NCBI RefSeq assembly: GCF_023278565.1
Contig: NC_064682.1
Location: 868,001 to 932,000, forward strand
Length of the DNA: 64,000 nt
Reading direction: 5' to 3'
DNA from: Colletotrichum lupini
Lineage: Eukaryota > Ascomycota > Sordariomycetes > Glomerellales > Glomerellaceae
The position numbers were made by a program, and so were the translations under genes. The first letter of the stretch is position 1. Every line of letters begins with the position of its first letter. The notes beneath the pieces are model-generated. The model had not been told where the DNA came from, made no database searches, and saw only the letters and a list, made by a program, of their open reading frames with translations. Shown in pieces: positions 36,927-50,884 of this stretch.

Positions 36927-37520
36927 ATCAAACCTTCCTCCTACATACTTTTTCTTAGCACGCACTATTAGTGCGGGCCACTCTACCACACTAACCTCCT
37001 TAATAAGGCCTATTCTACCCCCCCCCCCCCCCTTTTTCTCCTATACTAACTATAACTAGCTTAGGTAACGGCCGCTATACGCCGCTATAGTTATTACCCT
37101 TTTTAAATACTTTTAGTACCCTCTCGGGCTTTACTACGATCGTCTAGTCTACGCTACTACGGTCCCTAACTAAAAAACGCCGCATTCTAGACTCTACTAA
37201 AGTAACGCCTATAACCCCTAAAATTACGAAAGTTCTAATTACGAAACCTAGGCTAAACGCGTTTATTACTACGACTTAGCTTAGATTAATAATAGTAACC
37301 TAACCCCCCCCTAATTACGGAGCGCGTTCTAATAAAACTACGACTATTAATAAGATTAGGACCCGTCTATCTAGCCTCTATTTTATAAGGGACATTGCCC
37401 TCGTAGCTATTTAGGAGTCCTTCTAGCTATTAGAAAACTCTAAATACGTTATTATTATAAGCTACTATATTACTGAGCTCGAGGCTCTTTTTAAAAGACT
37501 TTAGCTACTACCCGCCGGAA

Positions 37521-37730
37521 TATTAGGCCTTGCCGGTCAGGCCTCGTCGGTTAAGGGATAGCTTAGGGGGGCATAAAGAGGGGGACTAAGTAATAAAAGA
37601 GTAGCTTAGGTATATATAGAGCGCTAGTAGTATACTTCGAGGGAAGGGTAGATTTTAGTAATTCCTCTTTTAGACCCTAATAGTAGTTAGCCTCTATAAG
37701 CTTCTTTCCTATATCGCATACTTATTAATA
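37521..37730 (+). repeat. 5' LTR of the Gypsy element
   Basis: The LTR is 210 bp. Its start is TATTAGGCC (ancestral TG), and it contains a short internal direct repeat of AGGCCTCGTCGGTTA type. The outer part is less RIP-converted than the inner part. Confidence 0.93.
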
Positions 37731-40700
37731 GTTTAAAATCTCTACTTACGAAGGGGACTAGGCCGGAAGCTTAAAATATTAATAAGAACGAGACGTAGTA
37801 AGAGAGCGTAATCGGTACTATAATAATAAAAAAAAGATAACTCTTTTTTATTAAACCCCCTAGAGTCGCCTCCTCCTTAATAAATAATATAAAAATAAAG
37901 CGTAATAGGACTATTAACGTAGCGGCGACGTAAAAGGACCGCATCGCTAGGAGTATTAATAAATTTTAAATAAAATAATAAACCTCCTACCCTTACTTAC
38001 TAATACCTAAACCGAACAATAAGTAATAAGCTAGTAAAACTATAAAAATAAGAACGATAATTAAAAAAGAAAATCCTTATTGTAACGTACGAAGAGCGCT
38101 TATATAAAAAACGAGTAGATTTAGAACGCTTATAGAGCTCCTTAAATAGCCCGGCCCCCGTACTAAGGGCTACGGTTTTAATTATAATAGCCTTAGACGT
38201 TAGCTTTAATATAAACGGAAACGTAAACCCCTAAACTAAGGATAGTTTAATAAGTAAAGCCGTACTTAAAGTACCGCTCGAGCGATAATAAAGTAACGAG
38301 TTTATACTACCTAAGCCCCTATTTACTAGCTCCCTCCCGACTTAAATAAGCGCTATAAGTAGAACGTCTATATTTAGACTACTATCCCTCCTTAACTTAT
38401 TATATACTAATAAATCGGTACGGGATCTATAGAGCTTCCTCTTTAACTATTACTATTGCTTTAACTTATAAACTTAATAAATAAAAATAGACCGCGATAA
38501 AGTAGTATATACGGTTAGCTACCTAAATAATAATATAAAAACCTCCTAAATATACTATATTTTCGACCGCTAAAGGACCCCTAGTTTTATAATAAACTAG
38601 GTTATATAAAAAGAATTAAAGACCTTTTTATAAAATAACCTATCTAATCCTACTAGCTAAAGAATAGTAATAAGTATATAACTAAATAGCGCCTCGCAAA
38701 GCTAAAAAAAAAAAGTCGACGAGTTCGTTAGCTATATTAATAAGCTCGAGATAAAATTAGAATATATTTTAATAAAGAAATAGAGGATCTCTACGCTAAT
38801 AAGTAAGCTACGGCCCGAACTACGCCTCGTAATAGTATTATAAATAGAACTTCTGCGGACTTACCTATAGCTAATATTATTAATAAGACGTATTAAATAA
38901 TCCTCGCTATTAGTAAGGAGCTTACGAACGTCCCCTAAGTAATATTCTAACTTAAACTCGAACGAGCTAGTAAGAAAATACCGGGGTATTAATAAGTTAA
39001 ATACGTAAAGAACACGCCGTAACTTACTTAGTAAAGATATTACGTATTATAATTATAAAAAAACTAGCTATATTATAAGGGATTACCCGCGACCGCGGGA
39101 GTAGTATTAATAGTACTATAACTATAATAAAACCGGGTACTTCGCTAATAGCTACCCGAGCGTTATATACTATAAATATAACTAAAAGGGGTATAAGGTC
39201 GCTAACTATTAATTAGACCTCGCCCTAGCCGAGTAGCGCGGACCGGTAAAGAGCTTAAATACTATTTTAATAAGGAGAGTAGTTAGTAATTAATAAGGGC
39301 GGCGCTTAGATATCCCGACCTATATATACTTAAACTACGTATAAAAAAAGCTAAGCGCCCTTATCGATTTGGGAGTAAAAAGGAACGTAGTTAGTATCGG
39401 GCTACTTAATAGCTTTAACGCTAATCTACGAATTTACCTATTACTATAACTAGTAAACGTTAAAAGTAAATAGATAAAGACGCTAAGAAGCTACTACTTA
39501 CGGCTTCGAATTACTAATAGCGACTACGTAATAAAAACATAGCTATATTACTTTATAATAACCGATATTACGGTACTTATACTTATCCTCGGTTTCCCCT
39601 AGCTAGAGAATATCGACCCGCTAATTAATTAAAAATAAAAGAAGTAGTAGTATCTAATTTACGAACGATATATCCGCTTAGACGCCCTAAAAAAGGGGCT
39701 ACTAAACGACTTAGTTTTAATAATACTTACGTATATCGTAATTAACTTAGCTATAGATAGTAACGTAGTACTAGCGAGCGTAGCTAAGGACTAGAAGCTA
39801 CGTTACTAAGACTTTAACGACTTATTTTTAAAAAAAAAAGGCTATTTTATTACTAAATAGAACACTATACGACTATTATATTAAGCTAAATAACGCGGTA
39901 CCTATCCCCTAGGGACCTATCTACCTACTATTAAACTATAAGCTCGAGATCTTATATAACTATTTAATAAAAGCAGAGGCTAGGGGCTAAATACGCCCCT
40001 CTATAAGCCCGGCAAGAGTACCTATCCTCTTTATATTTAAAAAAAGAAGAGAGCTACGACTTTGCGTTAATTATAAAGCGATTAATAAGATTATATAGAA
40101 AAACAGAACGCTACTATTACTAATTAAAGAGATACTAAATAAACTATTTAATACCTCTATTTTTACGAAGCTAGACCTTAAGAACGCGTACTACTATATA
40201 CGTATAGCCGAGGGCGATAAGTAAAAAACGGCTTTTCGTACTAAATATAGGTAGTTCGAGTACCTAGTTATACCTTTTAGGCTAACTAACGCACCCGCGA
40301 CTTTCTAAGCGCATATTAATAACGTTCTAAGCGGCCTAGTTAATACCGTTTATATTATATACTTAAATAATATCCTAATATATAATAACGATTACGTAGC
40401 GTATAAAGAGCACGTACGTAGCGTGCTATAGAGACTATAGTAATAGAACTTATATCTAAATAATAATAAATACGAGTTTTATATATTACGTATAGGATTC
40501 TTAGGGTATATCGTATCTAACGAAGGTATAAAAATAGAACCCGCGCGCACCGAAGCCATAGCGAATTAGCTACTTCTAAAGAGCGTTAAAAACATATAGA
40601 CGTTCCTTAGATTTATAGGGTTTTACTATAGATTTATTAATAACTACGCTAAGATAACGGTACCTTTAATAGACTTACTAAAGAAAATAAAACCGGGATA

Positions 40701-43700
40701 ATTAGAGCTATTAATACTAGCCGTAGAGTCGTTTAAAAAGCTATTAATAGCATTTACTAACGCGCTAATATTACGATATTTCGACCCTACCCTACCTATA
40801 CGGTTATAAATAAACGCTTCGGCTCGAGCTATCGGCTTAGTAATTACGCAATTATTTAAGGGTAATTAGTACCTAATTACTTATAGGTCGAGGAAATTAA
40901 CGGATACGGAGAGCTATTATAATATAAGAGACGCGGAGCTACTAACTATTATAAACGTACTAAAGAACTAGTAATACTACCTCGCTTATAACTAAGATTA
41001 GGTCGTAGTATTTATAGATTATTTTAACTTATAGTTCCTAGATATAAAAAAAAAACTAAACGGGAGATAGTTACGCTAACTAAACGAACTCGTAGTGTTT
41101 AATATCGAGATTAGGTTTAAGCCGGGTATAAAGAACTTAGTAAATAGACTATTACAAAGACCTAACTACGGTAAAAATAATAATAATAATAGAGCGGAAG
41201 AGCTATTATTAAAAATAAGAGAAGACCTCTATAACGCTAAAAATATATAAGAGCCCTTTAGAATTATAATAATAAAATATACGAGGACGAGCCGCGGGAG
41301 CAGCTCTTAAGTAAAAGGGATAGTAAGTATTCTAAAAATAGAACTAATAATAATATAGAGAAGTAAGCGAAAGAGGTTAAGAGCTCTAGCTCGAGGGAAC
41401 TCTAAAGAGTACCTCGAGAGGCGTAACGGGGCTACGAACCTAGGGCGTTAAAGTTATAGCGTAGTACTTAGAGAGCTATTTAAACTTATTATTAAAACTA
41501 TAGATCGCGAGCTACTTATTCTATAGGACTCCGATACGATAGGAGTACTTAAAATAGTATTTAATAAGGAGGGGTTATTAATAATAAGTCGACTACGGGC
41601 TACTTAATAAGAGGACGCTTTTATAAAAAATAAGTAGTAAATTAAAAAGAACCGACGGCCTTGCTTAGCTAAGAAGAAGTAATAATAGAGCTAGGTATAC
41701 GACTCTAAAAGGCTATTATACTACGGCGGCCGTGCCTATATACCGCTATATAAGGGGCTAAGGAGGGAGGTTATTAAAGTATATTACGATACGCCTATAG
41801 TAGGATATTATAATATAAAGCGGATAATAGCGCTACTAAAACGCTACTATTACTAAGATAGAGTAAGTAGGGATATAAAAAGTTATATTAATACTTATAT
41901 AGTATACTAGCGAATAAAGCCTCGTTATTATAAGCCGTATAGTTTACTACGCCCCCTACTTACCCCGGTTAAGCTATAATAAAAGATATCGCTAGACTTT
42001 ATTACGGGCTTACCTATATTAACTACGCTAATCGAGAAGCGCCCCTACGACGCGGTACTTGTTATAATAAACCGATTTACGAAATATAGTATTTATATTA
42101 CTACGAGGACGACCCTTATAGCCTAGGGATTCGTAGACCTCCTATTTATAAAGATCTTTACTAAGTTTAGAATACCTAAAGGGATCGTCTCCGATAGGGG
42201 GTCGTTATTTATAAGTAAGTTTTAGACTTATCTCTATTACTTTTTAGTAATAAAAAGGCGTCTTAGTACTGCGTTTTATTTATAGACGGACGGTTAGATA
42301 GAACGGTAGAACTAATACTTAGAGTAGTACTTTTACTATTTCTATACCTAGGACTAATCGGATTAGGCATAGCGTCTTTACCTAGCTAAGTTTATATATA
42401 ATAACGCCTAGTACTTAGTAATCCGTAAAGCGCTTACTAAGGCCCTACTTAAGTTCCTACTTACGTACCCTATATCGATCTTAATAAGGACTCGAGATAG
42501 TATATAGAATATCTCGGCCGAGGAGCGTATAGCCCGACTACGAGCTAACTAAAAAGCTCTACGACCCCTTATATAAAAAGCACACGAGATATATAAGTAA
42601 TAAGCTAATAAAGCTAAGATAAATATATTATATAAAGTAAGTAACTAAGTACTATTATTAAAAAAGAATATTAAAAAGTAGCGTCCTAGCTAGAAGTTAG
42701 TTAATAAGTATCTAGGCCTATTCGAAATTAAATTAATAATCGGAACGGCGGGGGTCGCTTACTAACTAGACGTACTAACGTAGTATAGAATATATAATAT
42801 ATTCTATATATCCTTACTCGAGCCGTATTAATACTGCGAGGAAGCCCTTTAGAAGCCCTTACTTATTAAGGATATAAACGGGGAGCTATTTTACGAAGTA
42901 AAAGATATTATATAATATAGAGGGCCGAAGAGGAGGCGACAATACCTAATTTAGTAAAAGGGATATAGTAATAACGAAAATATATAGGAGCTAGCTAGGC
43001 ATATTAAAAACGCAGCGTTAATTAGTATATATAAAGAACGAGTTTTAATTAAGTAGCGCGCCCTAGCTCCTAAAGAGCTTAATAACGTAGCGAACTAGCT
43101 ACTAATAATAAAAAAAGAGGGCTATATAGCTATAACTAAGTAGCGCAAACGCGCTAACTACTAACCGTTTCCCTAATCCTTACGACGCATAAAAGGACTA
43201 CCCTTATTTATAAAAAGACCGCCCTTATATATAAAAGGGCCGCCCTAGCTATTATCCTAGGGGTCGTTATAAAAGAAATAATCTCCTTATTATTAGCAAA
43301 TTTATAAATAATTAGCTACGAACACGGAGCGTAGGCGGGGCGACTATATACTAACTAAAATATTATTAGAGCGGCGCACTTTGTTATAAATAGTATAAAG
43401 TAGCGCGATTATAATATCGTTATGGGATAAAAATATAGCGCGGGAGGAGCTTATAGCTACCTTATTATCGTCGCTATTAATAACGGGGGTCGAGCGGGCC
43501 TCTTTATTAGCGCGCTTAAGCGCCCTTTACGTATTACTAATAGCGATTCGGTAAGTTTATTAAAGCTATAGAGTAATATTAGCGACCTAAGTAGTAGCGA
43601 TAATAGAGTAATAACGGAGCAATAAACCTCTAAATTATAAACGTCGCTATTAAAAACGAGTATAGTACTCTAAAGGGTTCGTACCGTAAATTCCGTAGAC

Positions 43701-44667
43701 TTAGGGACCTAAGATATTATTAATATAATACTTAGGAAAAGTAACGGAGTAATAATAGCGCTAAGCGCTTATTATATTTTTATAAAAATAGTTCTGCGCG
43801 GTATACTTAATATAACGTATACTAAATCCTAGAGAAGTATTAGATAAAGGAGCGAACTAGGGGCTATAAATTACCGACCTAGCTAATTATAATACTCGGT
43901 TTTTAAATCGAGCGCTTTATACGTAACGTAAGTAAAGTAGGGGAGTAGGTATACCTAGCCGACCCCGATCTTTTTAGCGTTCGCTTTTTTTTTTTTTTTA
44001 ATAAGAGTTTATAATAGTTAATATAAGTAGCGTATAAATAGTAATATATATACGAGGTTAAGGCGAGTAAAAGGGATATTAGGCTTTTTAAATAGACTAC
44101 TACCGCGGCCGCTACTAAGCGTACCTATAGTACTAACGACCGTTCTACTATTAATAATAGCGACGCTACGATTAAGGGCTATAGTTATATTAAAACGAGT
44201 TAGTAATAACTACGGAACGACTCTAAAAAAGACTTATTCAGGTACGGGGAGTATACGAGAATAGGGATCTAAAAAATATTCGTTAGTTATAATATCTACG
44301 TAACGAGGGAATAGCGCAGACGCTAATAAAAGTAAAAGACTATATATAAAAAGGATAATTACGAATAAAAAAAGAGAAAAGGAATTCGGAATTATAATAG
44401 CTTAGAAGGGGGTTAATATTAGTAAATAAAAGTGGGGCGACGACTACCTAAGTACTAGTAGTTATAAGGACGGCCTATAGGTAGGAGTAACTTAAGTATA
44501 TAATTATACGGCTATTATTTAGAGTAAGGGGTCTATACTTAGGCTAACGGGCGCCGCCTATACCCGCCCTCGTACTATATATTTAAGGACCTTTTAAATA
44601 AGGGATTAACGTAGCGTACGTAAACCGTAAGCGGGCTTTAGGGCAAAGCCTAGGGAAGGGAGCACCC

Positions 44668-44877
44668 TATTAGGCCTCGCTAGTTAGGCCTCGTTAGTTA
44701 AGGGATAGCTTAGGGGGGTATAAAGAGAGGGACTAAGTAATAAAAGAGTAGCTTAGGTATATATAAAGCGCTAGTAATATACCTCGAGGGAAAGGCAGAT
44801 TTTAATAATTCCTCTTTTAAACCCTAATAGCAGTTAGCCTCTATAAGCTTCTTCCCTATATCGCATACTTATTAACA
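44668..44877 (+). repeat. 3' LTR of the Gypsy element
   Basis: The LTR is 210 bp and matches 37521-37730. Its outer end keeps CA (CTTATTAACA), while the 5' copy has CTTATTAATA. Confidence 0.93.
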
Positions 44878-47800
44878 CGGAACCTTTTAATATAAGCTAG
44901 ACTATAGAATTACGACGGGCCTCTCTTTTATTAGAGCACTCTCTTAGAGCTTTAGTTATTATATTTAGCGTCCTACTAGTTACTAGCTTAAGGGGCTTAT
45001 AGCTCGAGCTTTAAGTATAACGAGCGATTTACGAGAGGGAGTTAGAAACGCACTTCCCTCCCCTAATACCTGTATTTTTATTTACCTCAACCCTAAGAAT
45101 CCCCGCCGCTAGGTAGAGGTACGGTTTATTTATAAAGAAGTTATTAAAAACTACTCGCTTAAGGGCGAAGATATTAGCCTAGTAACTAGGGTTCTAACTA
45201 GTTACGTACTTACTCCGAAGACCCTAGGAGTACGATAGGCTATACTTAGTTACTATACTTAGCTACTTAAACTCTTTAATATAATTATTATTAAGGGATC
45301 TAAGATTTAGTTTACTTATATTATTAAAGGCGTTAAGACTTAGATCCCCGGCCTTAATAAGTAACCCCTCGATTTTAATACGTATATCCGGGACGAGGTT
45401 AAAGTAGTAGCGGGGGTAACCCCCCTCCGCTACCGGACCTTTAGCCTAACAAATAGCCCCTATATAACTTATATTATATCCTTTTTAAAACTAGTAAAAA
45501 GGCCCTTTAGTATTTTTAGATCGGTAGTAGCCTAGCTACTTATTTACCGACCCTTTCCTAAGTAGTACTAGGTCTATTTAGATTAGTATAGTTTTAAGGA
45601 CTATATTAGAACTTAACGCTACTATTATTATAAAAAGCTAAGATATAATAGCGACTATATTACGATCGTCCCTTAGTACGTAAACTACTAGGGGCTATAT
45701 ACGAGCGACTATATAAGCTACCCTATACGCCCTTAAAAAAAAAATAGTACTATTATCCGCTAGACCTCTTAATAAAAAAAACTTTTATATAAAGTAAGTA
45801 AAGAACTCTATACGTAAGCTATAAAGCTCGATCTCCCCCTAAGCCCTGCCCCTAAGTTAGACCTTATAAAGTCCCTAGGTACCTAGCTCTAGGATAAAAT
45901 TATAAGTATTAAAGCGGAGAGACTTGCTAAGGATATTATTTAGGGGTTTATAGTTATTAATATAGCTACGTATAATACTAAAAACTACCTAAGCGGACGA
46001 GAATAAACCTACTTAATTATTATAGAGTTAGATAGTACTATAGATTCTATTTTAAAAAGTAATAACTACCCCCCCTCTAAGAAACAGGGCTCTAAACTCC
46101 CCCCCGAAGATAGCTTAGAATACAAAGAGCCTACCCTAAAGAGGAAGAATAAGGGTAAACATAAGAGCGCCTCGCGTGGGCGCTCTATAACTACCCGTAG
46201 CTAGCGTATTTAATACGTACTAAAATTAAAATACTATAGGCTAATATATAAAAGAACGGCTATAAGTATAACTACGTCCTTACTATTACTAAATTCGAAT
46301 AGGCGGATATCCTATTACTATAAGAGCTATAGTATAATACGAGTAAACTATAGAATATTACTAAATCTTACCCTAGCTTTGCCCTATATTCGCTAATTTA
46401 GAGCTAGGCTATAATTATTAATAGACCCCGGGTCCTTATATACGTCTACCGGACCCTCTTATACCTAGTAGCGTTTGATATTATAAAGCTCCCTTATTAG
46501 GACTTATTTAGAGTACGTATCCTAGGGTATTATATCCTTAATATCTACCGCGCCCTTAATAAGAAGTATATATTAATAATACTTAACTACTAGACCCCCC
46601 CGTAGAAGCTACTTATTACGGGGGATCTAAACTCCCGTTATACTAACTAATAGCCGGGGACCCCCTTATATACCCCTAGGAACTACCTTACTAACTAAAT
46701 AGACGGCTATTACCTTACTATACTAAACCCTATAGGGGTCCCTATTTATAAAGCGGGTAACGTACTTAACCTAGCTATTTCTAACGTCCCCTTAGCCCGG
46801 ACCTAAATTACTAACTATATATATATTAAATCGGACTATAATACCCTTATTATAACTATTCCCCTTTTTATTAGCTTAGGTAATACGCATTAGCTAAAAA
46901 AGAAGAAGCGGAGGATTAAACTAAAGAATATACTATAGTTCGTAAAGAGGGTTAGAGAGCTAACTTAGGTAATATATACTATATACGATACTATATAAGA
47001 CCTCGATTTAGCTATAGAGAGCCTTAACGACGTACTTTAGTATGCTTATACTTCCTCTTTTATCCCGTGCTATATAAAGAGTAAGGGGACGAAGTAATAG
47101 GACGAATCGTATACTAAAGCTAATAAACGCTTTAAAGTAGTATATATAGCCGACCCCTAATCTCCTATTATAGCTATAGCTAATTAGTAGCGCAATAGTA
47201 CTATATAGAGGGCTAAGGCCGTTATATAGGCTAGAATAGTCTCCTTTATTAAGAAGGATTTAGATATATACTAAATTATAAGTTAGAACCGGCCTAGGCC
47301 TTAGGTCTAATCCCCCCCTCTATAAGATAGTAAGAATATAGTTACCGAACTTACTAAAAAGGCGATGCTCCTCTAAAAGAAGCTCTTAGAGCGTGTAACT
47401 ATAGAGGACGACGTATATTTCGACTTTACGATATGCCCTCGTTAGCTATTACTTTAAAATCTTATTATTTATTAGCGCGAAGTAGATAATACGGTACTTA
47501 GTATAGGGAACACTACCCTTAGTATAAATAATATTACGGTCTTAATATTACGGGCTTACTAGCTATATATTAATAACTACGTCCGTTATTTTTACTAGGC
47601 CTATCTCGTACTTAGGTACTACCCTAAGGCCTAGTAAGATATTAAAATAGTAATAATACTAAAGCCTAACCGGGATATATATACTTATAAAAGCTAGCGC
47701 CCGATCTTATTCCTAGCGACCCTAGGGAAGGGGCTAGAGCGCCTTATAGCTAAGAGGATATCTTATATTACTATCGCCCGAGGCGTATTTAACTTATAAG

Positions 47801-50790
47801 TAGCCGGGGCACTACCTAAGCGATCGGCTACGGATATAGCTAAGGTAATAGCCTATAATATATAGGCTACCTTTAATAAGAAGCTAGTTACTATTATTAT
47901 TACGATAGATATTAAAAGAGCCTTCGACTTAGTACTATATAACCGGCTATATAATCGGCTCTAAGCATAGGGATAGCCTAAGAATATTATTACCTAGGTA
48001 TAGTACCTTAACTAGTTATGCCGAGCCTCGGTCTGCTATAAAAGATATTAAACTCCTATATCCCCCCTTTTCTACGGTTTACTATAGGGGTTACCGATCT
48101 TATCTATCCTCTTTTTATTATATACTAAGTAAATCTATCGAATTAGCCCGGAGTCCTTTAGATTTAGCTATATTAATAATTATATAATACTAAGCGTTAA
48201 GAGGGACCTTACTAAGGCTACTTCCTAGGTATAATAGATTCTAAACGATACTATTACCTAGGATAGGGATAATACTATTTAGTTTAATCCTAAGAAGACC
48301 GAAGTCCTTTATTTTACGAGGCGGACCTCGCCGAGGGCCGGAGATATCGCCCCCCCCCCCTATTTACTACGGTAATAAAGAGATTAGACTATATAAAAAG
48401 GGTATTATAAAGTAGCTAGGTATTACTTTTAATAAGAAGCTGCTTTTTTATAGTTATATTACTAACTACCGAAGTAAGGCTAGGTCTATAGTTAGTTATA
48501 TTAAAGGTCTTAATAAAGTCTTTAATAGTGCGCCCCCCGCTACTATATATAAAGCGATCTATACTATCGTTATCCCTAAGGCCCTATATAGCGCTAAGCT
48601 ATAGTACCCCGGCCCGACCCGACCTATTTTTAAAGTTAGGGTTAACTCTAAGATACGTACCTAACTAGAAGTCTAATATAGGCTAAAATCGGTTATTAAG
48701 ACCCTTTAAACCCCTATTAATATCGCCTTAAGGGGCTCCTTCTTAGTATAGCGGACTATACTAGTTATAGCGCTATTATATAAGGCGAGTACTTTATTAA
48801 TAAAGCTTCTCTTAGACTCTTTTAAAAACCGCTACGCCGTTAGGCTTTTTATACTAAACTACTCTTATCCCCTAGCCTAGAGGATCCGTAATTATAAGCT
48901 ATTATATAACTATAAGAACCCCTCTTATTTAACTACGCTTACTTAAGTAGCTAGTTAAGTCGAACGTCCCCCGTAACTAGCCTTACTACCCCGCGACTTC
49001 TTAATTATAAGTAACTTTAGTAATACCTAAGAGGTAACTAAAACGGAGGAGATATAAAGCTATTATAAATAGTACGAATCTCTCCTTATTACGTATATTA
49101 TAGTTTATATAAATAGGTTATAAATAATTCTAGAGGCTACGGGCTTTAGGTATATTATTTACTAAGGACCGTAACTAATTTATCTCGGGTATTACTACCT
49201 CCCCCGGGCCGAGGTCTTTAATACCGAAATAGAAGGGGCTATTATAGGTCTCTGCGCAGCGCTAGGGCTTAAGAATAAGTTTATTATAGCTATTACGGTC
49301 TACTTAGATAACTAGGCTATTATTAAGTACTTAAATAGTGCCCCCCCCTTATCTTCTTAATATACTATTCTTAAGTTTAAAGAGCTTATTAAGAACGCTA
49401 GGGTCCCTATTACCTCCCGCTAGACGCCTAGTTATAAGGGTATTATAGGGAATAAGATAGCGGACTAGTTAACTAAAAAGGGCACTATTATAAGTCCCCT
49501 TAACCTACTTATACGCCCCCTAACTACTATTTATATTAAGCGTCGTACCTAAGAGAGATAGCTAACTATACTTCGGGGCTAGTAAGAGGATTATTAACTA
49601 GACTCCTATAGGGCCCTCGCTTTACTTATCGATAGCGTAGCGAGCCCCGAGCTAAAGTCGCTTATATAACGCTAGCTTTACTAGCTCCTCTTAGCTAGGT
49701 CCGGCTATAAGGACTATACTATATACTACTACTTATATAACTACGACGATACTAACCTCTACTACTTATATAAAAGGGAGAAGGTACCCGACTATATTTA
49801 TTACTACCGTCTAGTTTCGCACAGGGGCACGCTATAGTTCGCCTGAGCTAACTTCGTCCGGCGTTAACTTAATAAAAACTAGTCTACTTATATTATACTA
49901 CTATAGAGCTCCCAGTTCTTTACTAACATTTGCCCGAAATAAACTAATATTTATCGGAATTAAGTTAGCGCGTGCGGAAGTAGCTATAGTAATACTAGAC
50001 CCGTATTTATTACTAAATAGTACGGTTATAGTAGAGGTCTCGGGGTGCCCCCCTTAGCCCTTATATTAATAGACCGACGCAATAGGACGTATTATATAGT
50101 TCGTATCCTAACTAACTATTTAGAGTAAACCCTTTTAAGCTAAACCCCCCTACCGTAATAAGTTTATTAATACGGCCGTTAGCTCCCCTAGCGGATATTA
50201 ATCTTATAAAGCGAGCACGTCGATATAGCTCGTTTAACTAGGATATATAATAAGCTATATACCCCGTCGGCCCTGCGAAGCTTATATCTACGCATAGTAG
50301 TACTAATAGTAGTATTACTCTTTATTTACGTTATATTAATACTTTACTTTACTATATAATATATTATATTACTTTATAATACGATATATATTATATACCT
50401 CTTCCCCTTACTTTACTACTTTATACTATATTACTCTCCCTCTACTTACTAGAGGAGCTAGACTCTTTACCTCGGGCAGTGATACTTATTATAGCACGAC
50501 GACGGTCTTTTTATAAATATATAAAATACTACTTAGTTAGTCTATTATATTACTAGCGCAATGCTCAAACCTCGCCGGGTATATTTACCCTAGGTTATAA
50601 AATATTATAGGGGGCTATGCTTAAATAGAAGGGTTAATCTTAGAGTATATAGTATATTATCTTATAGGAGGGTATTATATAGGCTCTATGGGGCACGGTA
50701 TACGGTCTTATAATTTTAACGCGATGTAGTCGCCTTTCGCCTCACTTAAGGACATTACGGCGTAAAATGGTACAAACAAACAAACAAACA

Positions 50791-50802
50791 ATAGCAACAA
50801 TT
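50791..50802 (+). repeat. Right target-site duplication of the LINE
   Basis: This is an exact copy of 36915-36926. It lies 82 bp upstream of the acyltransferase start codon at 50885. Confidence 0.9.
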
Positions 50803-50884
50803 GTGTTCTCAGATACCACCAAACATTACACTTGTCCTGCACTTCCAACTTAGGCAGCCTGTCACAAGGTTCAAGCTCGTCACC

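Larger units (their letters stand above)
37521..44877 (+). mobile_element. RIP-mutated Ty3/Gypsy LTR retrotransposon nested in the LINE
   Basis: The 7,357-bp element has 210-bp LTRs (37521-37730 and 44668-44877) and a 5-bp target duplication CGGAA (37516-37520, 44878-44882). Plus-strand remnants show a gag-like region (38-39 kb), then a Gypsy reverse transcriptase (about 39.98-40.5 kb; TKLDLKNAYYYIRIAEGD, GFLGYIVS). An RNase H (to about 41.1 kb) and an integrase follow (about 41.75-42.4 kb; AGHYGIKR, SLDFITGLP, SDRGSLF, TDGQIER). RT before integrase defines the Gypsy order. About 1.8 kb between the integrase and the 3' LTR shows no domain I recognise. All frames carry stops from RIP. The insertion is younger than the LINE. 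Confidence 0.94.
36927..50790 (+). mobile_element. RIP-mutated Tad1-like LINE, split by a Gypsy insertion
   Basis: The LINE itself is about 6.5 kb (36927-37520 plus 44883-50790); the rest is the nested Gypsy element with its duplicated 5-mer. Exact 12-bp target duplications (ATAGCAACAATT, 36915-36926 and 50791-50802) and a 3' (CAAA)n tail mark both ends. On the plus strand, remnants read as an ORF1-like region (37.1-46.2 kb, interrupted) and an endonuclease region (about 46.4-47.0 kb, with GDLNSRYTN). A reverse transcriptase follows (about 47.65-48.45 kb; KSQRPI, TLGKGLERLIAKR, YGLLQGLP), then an RNase H (about 49.15-49.5 kb) and a Cys-rich-like C-terminus. The order EN-RT-RNH fits fungal Tad1-type LINEs. 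A 15-bp C run lies at about 37018-37032. The element is full of stops and not autonomous. Confidence 0.9.
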
